Below are positions 7,585 through 11,485 of a stretch of DNA of 11,485 nt, one piece after another. The translations under genes were made by a program, and so were the position numbers. The notes below the pieces were generated by a model. The model worked only from the letters and a program-made list of their open reading frames with translations, ran no database searches and was not told where the DNA came from. Every line of letters starts with the position of its first letter. Within the stretch, counting starts at the first letter, position 1. The DNA comes from DASWRT01 sp036403035 (GTDB lineage: Bacteria; Pseudomonadota; Alphaproteobacteria; ATCC43930; CGMCC-115725): the NCBI GenBank assembly GCA_036403035.1, contig DASWRT010000448.1:1-11485 (forward strand), in the 5' to 3' direction.

Positions 7585-7844
7585 GGCATCCTTCGTCCTT
7601 TTCAAGGTTCCGGGCCTCCTCGCCGTCATGGGATGCAAACGTCGCGACGCCCCGGTCGGCACCCGCCGCGCGGCGCTGCCGGAGTTGGCCTGCACCTTGG
7701 AAACGGTGGGGCTGGCCAATCAGCCCATGGAAGCCGCGGTTCGTCCGTTTGGAAAATTCAGATCCCGACGAGTGAGCGACGCCGCCAAGTCACGCCGTGG
7801 CGGGAGGACTACATATGCCCGCAACCGGCGTCGGTTGGCGCGGA

Positions 7845-7955
7845 TCAAAGGAGCCGGAGCGCGGTGAACAGGATCTGCCCCAGTTCGGCGCCGATCAGGA
7901 GCCCGAAGACCGCGATGGAGATGTTCGTGAGAATGCGCGCTGCATGACGTCGCAC
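7845..7955 (-). CDS. Putative 36-residue single-span membrane protein
   Basis: Short open frame starting GTG 7955 and ending TGA 7845. It is preceded by GAGGAGGAACGCC, a near-ideal Shine-Dalgarno sequence six bases from the GTG. The product begins MRRHAARILTNISIAVFGLL: a basic N-terminus (Arg2, Arg3, His4, Arg7), then a hydrophobic segment of about 27 residues interrupted by a single Glu. This is the layout of a small inner-membrane protein with its N-terminus in the cytoplasm. The same frame is open further upstream to 8129, but that part is Arg/Ser/Pro-rich and does not look coding. It lies 260 bases upstream of treZ and 73 bases downstream of another micro-ORF. Function unknown; not a recognised family. 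Confidence 0.5.
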   Translation of the reverse strand: MRRHAARILTNISIAVFGLLIGAELGQILFTALRLL

Positions 7956-8028
7956 GGCGTTCCTCCTCGCCCCAGGATCGGGACTGCGTCGAGAACGCAC
8001 GCGCGCTGCGCGAGGTTCAGTCAGGGCG

Positions 8029-8118
8029 TCATTTGCGGTGATACAGGGTGAGCAGGGCGCACACGGCCATCGCCGCCACGAAGACGCCGACGACCAGCCA
8101 TTCCGACATGTCGAGCAT
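8029..8118 (-). CDS. Putative 26-29-residue single-span membrane protein
   Basis: Very short open frame ending TGA 8029. Two in-frame starts are possible: ATG 8118 (29 residues) or ATG 8109 (26 residues, MSEWLVVGVFVAAMAVCALL and a short basic tail ending HRK). The layout is an acidic/aromatic N-terminus, about 19 uninterrupted hydrophobic residues, then Tyr-His-Arg-Lys, as in small single-pass membrane proteins. No clear Shine-Dalgarno sequence is present before either ATG. TATATG lies about a dozen bases upstream of 8118 and could be a -10 element giving a nearly leaderless message, but no -35 is convincing. It lies 83 bases after the PAP2-like gene. A chance ORF is possible, although an unbroken hydrophobic helix with balanced ends is a meaningful pattern. 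Confidence 0.42.
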   Translation of the reverse strand: MLDMSEWLVVGVFVAAMAVCALLTLYHRK

Positions 8119-8201
8119 GGATGAAACATATAGCGGCCGGAGGTCGTACAGGACGGGACATGCTGTCGCGCGTCATCTCCGCCGCGCCCGTGCGCCGCGG
8201 G

Positions 8202-8831
8202 CTACCGGCAGGCCGCGACGGTGAGCCGCAGCACCGCGGCCTTTCTCATGAGCAGGTCTTCAAAGGGAAGACGCTCTCCATACAGCGCCCATGTCAGCGC
8301 CAGCAGCCCCACCATCAGCAGCCACGTCGCCTGCCGCGACGCCGCCGCAGCAACCGCTACGGCGGGCGTCCGCCGGTCCTCCCTGCGACCGGACGGCTTG
8401 CGGACCTCGGCGAAGACCGCGAACGCCGCAAGGCCGACCAGCCCGCCGACCGCAACCTCGCTCCAGGACTGCGCCAGCAGGACCGCCCGGCTCGCCGCCA
8501 CGGTCGCGGCGGCAAGCACGCCGAGCGCGACGGCGGCGGCACGGATGCTGCGTCGCGCGTCGGCCGTCACGAACCACGCCAGCGACGGGAAGAAGAGCAT
8601 GCTGAGCGCGGCGTGCCCGCTCGGGCTGTGCAGCCACAGCGAGCGTTGCGGGCAGGCGAGGAAGCAGAGCTTCAGCGCCGCGATGCCGGCCGCGCAGGCG
8701 GCGAAGGCGCCGGTCCATCGCAACGCCCAGCCGCGCGACCGCACCGTCATGCAGGCGCAGAGCAGGGCGCAGAGCGGGATGAGCAGCGTCGGCTCGCCGA
8801 GTTCGGTCACTGCCCGCGCGAACGGGATCAT
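8202..8831 (-). CDS. PAP2-like (type 2 phosphatidic acid phosphatase) membrane protein with altered active-site motifs
   Basis: Integral membrane protein of 209 residues with about five or six hydrophobic segments. It contains LHSPSGHAALSM, the PAP2 second motif PSGH at 70-73, and SRAVLLAQSWSEVAVGG, in the place of the third motif SR-x5-H-x3-D. Here the nucleophilic His is Gln121 (CAG) and the Asp is Glu125; Ser114-Arg115 are kept. The first motif K-x6-RP is also incomplete (KLCFLACPQ, no RP in place). Family members dephosphorylate lipid phosphates or undecaprenyl pyrophosphate at the membrane. With the nucleophile missing, this copy may be inactive, act differently, or bind only. The ATG at 8831 is the only start before the upstream stop at 8903 and lacks a clear ribosome site. 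It follows the reductase gene after 69 bases. The hydrophilic stretch at about 145-165 is a likely loop. Confidence 0.83.
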   Translation of the reverse strand: MIPFARAVTELGEPTLLIPLCALLCACMTVRSRGWALRWTGAFAACAAGIAALKLCFLACPQRSLWLHSPSGHAALSMLFFPSLAWFVTADARRSIRAAAVALGVLAAATVAASRAVLLAQSWSEVAVGGLVGLAAFAVFAEVRKPSGRREDRRTPAVAVAAAASRQATWLLMVGLLALTWALYGERLPFEDLLMRKAAVLRLTVAACR

Positions 8832-8876
8832 GGCGCGGACGAGATCGGGCGGGCGCGCGATGCCGGGAAGGCAACG

Positions 8877-8890
8877 CGCGGCGCGCCGCG
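8877..8890. repeat. 14-bp perfect palindrome of G and C
   Basis: CGCGGCGCGCCGCG is its own reverse complement and sits in the 69-base gap between the reductase stop and the PAP2-like start. It could form a small hairpin in the transcript but has no T-tract. In DNA this GC-rich it may be chance. Confidence 0.3.
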
Positions 8891-8900
8891 ACGACGCCGG

Positions 8901-9776
8901 TCAGAGTCCGGAATCGTTCGCGGCGATCTTGCCGAGCGCCGACCAGTCGAGATCGCCGTAGCCGCGGCCGATTCCGGCCAAGAACCGGTCGTGCAGAAGG
9001 CTCGCGACAGGCATCGGCACCCCCGCCGCATCCCCTGCCGCGAGCACCAGCCGCACATCCTTGAGGCCGAGCGGCAACTTGAAGCCGGGCGGCGCATAAC
9101 GTTCCTCCGCGATCATGCCGCCGTAGTTGCGATAGACGGGCGCACCGAACAGCGTGCCCGTCAGAATATCGAGATATTGCCGCGGATCGATCCCCGACTT
9201 GCGCGCCAGCGCGAAAGCTTCGCCCATGCTCTCGATCGCCGCGGCGATCAGGAAGTTTCCGGAGAGCTTGACGACGTTCGCCGCGGCGGGATCGTCGCCC
9301 GGCTCGAACGTTTTCTGGCCGACCGCGTCGAAGACCGGCCGGCATGTCGCCCGCGCGTCCGCCGCCCCGGCCGCGACCACGAACAGCTTGCCGGCCGCGG
9401 CGGCGTCGGGCCGGCCGAACACCGGCGCGGCGACGTAGCGCTGTCCGGCGGCCTCGTGCGCCGCGGCGAGCCGGCGCGACAGGGCGACGCTGATCGTGCT
9501 CATCGAGATGTGGATCGCCCCTTTCGGCAGGGCCGCCAGCAGCCCGTTCTCGCCGAACACGACGGCCTCGACCGCGGCGTCGTCGGCGAGCATCGTGACC
9601 GCGACGGGCGCCGCCGCCTCGGCCGGCGTGCGCGCGACGCGGGCGCCGTGGTCGCGATGCAGCTCCTCCGCCTTGCCGGGGGAGCGGTTGTAGACGGTGA
9701 CGGCATGGCCCGCCTTCAGCAGGTTGCGCGCCATCGGCAGGCCCATGTTGCCCAATCCGAGGAAACCGATTTCCAT
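8901..9776 (-). CDS. NAD(P)-dependent oxidoreductase, 3-hydroxyisobutyrate dehydrogenase family
   Basis: Cytoplasmic beta-hydroxyacid dehydrogenase that interconverts a short beta-hydroxyacid and its semialdehyde or keto form. Family substrates include 3-hydroxyisobutyrate, tartronate semialdehyde and succinic semialdehyde. It has 291 residues. The N-terminal Rossmann domain starts MEIGFLGLGNMGLPMA, with the dinucleotide loop GLGNMG at 7-12; VYNRS at about 28-32 (Arg31) hints at NADP(H) rather than NAD. The substrate-binding motif SMSTIS follows, then catalytic Lys170 in VVKLSGNF and an all-helical C-terminal domain. Start: AAGGAG lies eight bases before ATG 9776. A GTG at 9785 is also in frame, but the AAGGA abuts it, so ATG 9776 is preferred. 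It follows the SDR gene after 27 bases on the same strand, so the two are probably co-transcribed. The precise substrate is not readable. Confidence 0.93.
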   Translation of the reverse strand: MEIGFLGLGNMGLPMARNLLKAGHAVTVYNRSPGKAEELHRDHGARVARTPAEAAAPVAVTMLADDAAVEAVVFGENGLLAALPKGAIHISMSTISVALSRRLAAAHEAAGQRYVAAPVFGRPDAAAAGKLFVVAAGAADARATCRPVFDAVGQKTFEPGDDPAAANVVKLSGNFLIAAAIESMGEAFALARKSGIDPRQYLDILTGTLFGAPVYRNYGGMIAEERYAPPGFKLPLGLKDVRLVLAAGDAAGVPMPVASLLHDRFLAGIGRGYGDLDWSALGKIAANDSGL

Positions 9777-9803
9777 AGAGGCCACTCCTTACCGAGCCAT
9801 TGC

Positions 9804-10598
9804 TCAGGCAATGGTGCTGACGACGCCGCCATCGACGCGCAACGCGGCGCCGGTGGTCGCGGCGGCGCGAGGGCTGCATAGATAGACGGCGAGATTGGCG
9901 ACTTCTTCCGGCTCGGCGAAGCGCCGGATCAGCGACGACGGGCGCTCGTTGCGGAAGAAGTCGGCCTCGACCTGCTCCAGCGTCCGGCCGGAGCGCTGCG
10001 CGATGTCTTCCAGGAAACGCTCGACGCCCTCGCTCCGCGTCGGGCCGGGCAGGATCGCGTTGACCGTGACGCCGGACGCCGCCAGCTCGACCGCGAGGCC
10101 GCGCGACACGGCGAGCTGCGCCGTCTTCGTCATGCCGTAATGGATCATTTCCCTCGGGATGTTGAGCCCGGATTCGCTCGACACGAACAGGATCCGCCCC
10201 CAGCCGCGCTCGGCCATCCCCGGCGCGTACAGCCGCGACAGGCGGACGCCGCTCAGCACGTTGACCTCGAAGAAGCGCCGCCAGTCCTCGTCGGGGATGT
10301 CGAAGAAGTCCTTCGGCTCGAAGATGCCGAGATTGTTGACGAGGATATCGACCGCGGGAAGGTGCGCCACGATGGCCTCCGCGCCTTCCGCCGTCGCGGC
10401 GTCGGCGGCGACGCCGTCCGCGCGGGCGTCCGGAACGGCGGCGCGCAGGCGGGCGAGGGCGCGGTCGACGCTCTCCTGCGAGCGGCCGTTGAGCGTGACG
10501 ATGGCCCCTTCCTCGGCAAGTCCCTTGGCGATGGCGAAGCCGATGCCGGCGGTCGAGCCGGTGACGAGCGCACGATGACCGCTGAGTTGCATATCCAT
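9804..10598 (-). CDS. Short-chain dehydrogenase/reductase (SDR), classical type
   Basis: NAD(P)(H)-dependent oxidoreductase of 264 residues acting on a hydroxy/oxo group of a small molecule; cytoplasmic. Cofactor loop TGSTAGIG is at 13-20, NGRS at 37-40 (Arg39, consistent with NADP(H)), NNLG at 88-91 (Leu in place of the usual Ala), and the catalytic tetrad is Asn113, Ser141, Tyr154, Lys158 (HYGMTK). VNAILPGPTRSE is the usual segment after the catalytic helix, and the C-terminus GAALRVDGG is typical. The ATG at 10598 has AGGAG six to seven bases upstream and overlaps the TGA of the MFS gene by one base (TGATG, 10596-10600). An in-frame extension to 11327 runs through the MFS gene and is a shadow. 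It lies between the transporter and the hydroxyacid dehydrogenase genes, suggesting a shared catabolic or detoxifying route. Confidence 0.95.
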   Translation of the reverse strand: MDMQLSGHRALVTGSTAGIGFAIAKGLAEEGAIVTLNGRSQESVDRALARLRAAVPDARADGVAADAATAEGAEAIVAHLPAVDILVNNLGIFEPKDFFDIPDEDWRRFFEVNVLSGVRLSRLYAPGMAERGWGRILFVSSESGLNIPREMIHYGMTKTAQLAVSRGLAVELAASGVTVNAILPGPTRSEGVERFLEDIAQRSGRTLEQVEADFFRNERPSSLIRRFAEPEEVANLAVYLCSPRAAATTGAALRVDGGVVSTIA

Positions 10599-11485
10599 CA
10601 CGATCTCCTGACGACGGGAATCCGATCGTCGCGGCCGGCGAGCGACCGCGATCCGCCCGCGGCGTGGACGGCGAGGGCCGCCGCCGCGAGCGCGAATCCG
10701 AGCAGCGATACCCCCGTCCACCCGTCCCATTTCCAGGCGATCGCCGCCGCGGCCGACCCTGCCGAGCCGCCGAGGAAGTAGATGGTCATGTAGACGGTAT
10801 TGAGCCGGCTGCGGGCCTTCGGGAGCATCGCGTAGATCCGCGTCTGGTTGGAGACCTGCGCCGCCTGGACGCCGAGATCGAGCAGGATCACGCCCAGGAC
10901 GAGGCCCGCCATGGACGTGCCGAAGCCGCCGAAGATCGCGAAGGAGAGGGCGACGCACAGGATCGCGGCGCCGATCACGCGGCGCGGCCCGCCGCGGTCG
11001 GCCAGCCGTCCGACCACCGGCGCCGCGAGCGCGCCGACCGCGCCGACGATGCCGAACAGGCCGGCCGCCTCGCTGCCGAGGCGGTAGGCGTCGCTTTCGA
11101 GCAGCAGCACGAGGGTCGACCAGAAGGCGCTGAAGGCGGCGAAGAGCAGCGCCCCTTCGGCCGACGCCTCGCGCAGCGCCGGCTGGGTCCGCAGCAGGCG
11201 CCAGAGCGAGCCGAGCAGCGCCGGGTAGGACATTTCGGTGGTCGGCTTGCTCGACGGCAGCCGCGCGGCGAGGACGGCGCCCGCGCCGGCCGACAGCGCC
11301 GCCGCCGCCCAGAACACGGCACGCCATCCGCCATGCGCCGCGATCGTGCCGCTGACCGCGCGGCCGAGCAGGATGCCGAGCAGCAGCCCGCTCATCACGG
11401 TGCCGACGATGCGGCCGCGGGACTCCGCCGGGGCGAGCTGCGCCGCGAACGGCACGAGCTGCTGCACGATCGTCGCCGTGACGCC
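10598..11485 (-). CDS. Major facilitator superfamily transporter, N-terminus outside the window
   Basis: Inner-membrane secondary transporter of the drug:proton antiporter-like (DHA1) type. The visible 295 residues cover roughly transmembrane segments 4-12; the first ~100 residues lie beyond the right edge and the frame is open to base 11485. A GTG at 11467 is inside the gene and is not the start. ESRGRIVGTVMSGLLLGILL followed by GRAVSG fits the end of the loop before TM5 with its Gly-rich motif. GRLADRGGPRRV after the seventh to eighth segment is the second-half copy of motif A, the MFS signature loop. The stop TGA shares one base with the ATG of the SDR gene, so translation is probably coupled. 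The substrate is not visible; the adjoining oxidoreductases make a small hydroxy/oxo compound a reasonable guess. Confidence 0.92.
   Translation of the reverse strand, partial: GVTATIVQQLVPFAAQLAPAESRGRIVGTVMSGLLLGILLGRAVSGTIAAHGGWRAVFWAAAALSAGAGAVLAARLPSSKPTTEMSYPALLGSLWRLLRTQPALREASAEGALLFAAFSAFWSTLVLLLESDAYRLGSEAAGLFGIVGAVGALAAPVVGRLADRGGPRRVIGAAILCVALSFAIFGGFGTSMAGLVLGVILLDLGVQAAQVSNQTRIYAMLPKARSRLNTVYMTIYFLGGSAGSAAAAIAWKWDGWTGVSLLGFALAAAALAVHAAGGSRSLAGRDDRIPVVRRS

Noticed and set aside
7600..7720. Possible sigma-54 or EcfG-type promoter before treZ (GGAAC and TGGC-like words)
   Set aside because: The GGAAC on the minus strand has no matching CGTT at the right spacing and the TGGC/TTGG words lack the -12 GC. 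Not supportable.
8186..8202. GCCCG/CGGGC hairpin at the end of the PAP2-like gene as a terminator
   Set aside because: The stem is five base pairs with no T-tract after it, in DNA where such stems are frequent by chance.
8260..9879. 539-codon minus-strand frame overlapping the reductase and PAP2-like genes
   Set aside because: It is out of frame with both supported genes and is almost pure Arg/Gly/Ala sequence without motifs.
8121..9881. 586-codon plus-strand frame across the PAP2-like and reductase genes
   Set aside because: It spans two well-supported minus-strand genes, is Arg/Gly/Asp-rich with no recognisable domain, and is explained by codon bias.
10599..11327. In-frame upstream extension of the SDR to about 507 residues (fusion protein)
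   Set aside because: The extension is a wrong-frame reading of the MFS gene. The SDR has a good ribosome site at its own ATG 10598 and a normal SDR N-terminus there.

Overview
The window is strongly GC-rich DNA with G/C-dominated third codon positions, compact gene packing, and long open frames antisense to the real genes. Together with a LivF-type branched-chain amino-acid ABC ATPase, a ChaC-like cyclotransferase and a bacterial TreZ/debranching-enzyme pair, this suggests a high-GC proteobacterium, most likely an alphaproteobacterium. That placement is inference from style and gene content; no rRNA or lineage marker is present.

Layout. The left part (1-2533) is on the plus strand: a nearly complete livF-like ATPase gene that begins one base outside the window, a gamma-glutamylcyclotransferase gene, a 225-base non-coding stretch with several dyads, and two small membrane-protein genes of the DUF1622 family joined by a GTGA stop/start overlap. 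Everything from 2543 to the right edge is on the minus strand. Read in the direction of transcription it contains: (i) an operon at the right edge with an MFS transporter (5' end outside the window), an SDR oxidoreductase and a 3-hydroxyisobutyrate-dehydrogenase-type reductase; (ii) a PAP2-like membrane protein with altered catalytic motif residues; (iii) two very short putative single-span membrane proteins in an otherwise empty 617-base gap; (iv) an operon of malto-oligosyltrehalose trehalohydrolase (TreZ), a GH133-type glycogen debranching enzyme, an unrecognised 73-residue protein and an alpha/beta hydrolase. A short hairpin plus T-tract at 2532-2553 is a candidate intrinsic terminator for that operon. 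It lies in the 9-base gap between convergent genes and touches both stop codons.

How the genes may work together. The debranching enzyme trims alpha-1,6 branches of glycogen-like glucan, giving linear chains. TreY (not in this window) would convert chain ends to a trehalosyl form, and TreZ would release trehalose. The stop/start overlaps treZ-gde and gde-ORF73 suggest tightly co-ordinated synthesis and make the 73-residue protein a candidate accessory factor of glucan metabolism. The MFS-SDR-reductase cluster looks like uptake or export plus two-step redox handling of a small hydroxy- or oxo-compound, but the substrate cannot be read from the sequence. The points most worth following are the coupled DUF1622 pair with swapped membrane charges, the coupled 73-residue protein, the micro-membrane proteins at 7845-8118, and the PAP2-like protein that lacks the usual nucleophilic histidine.
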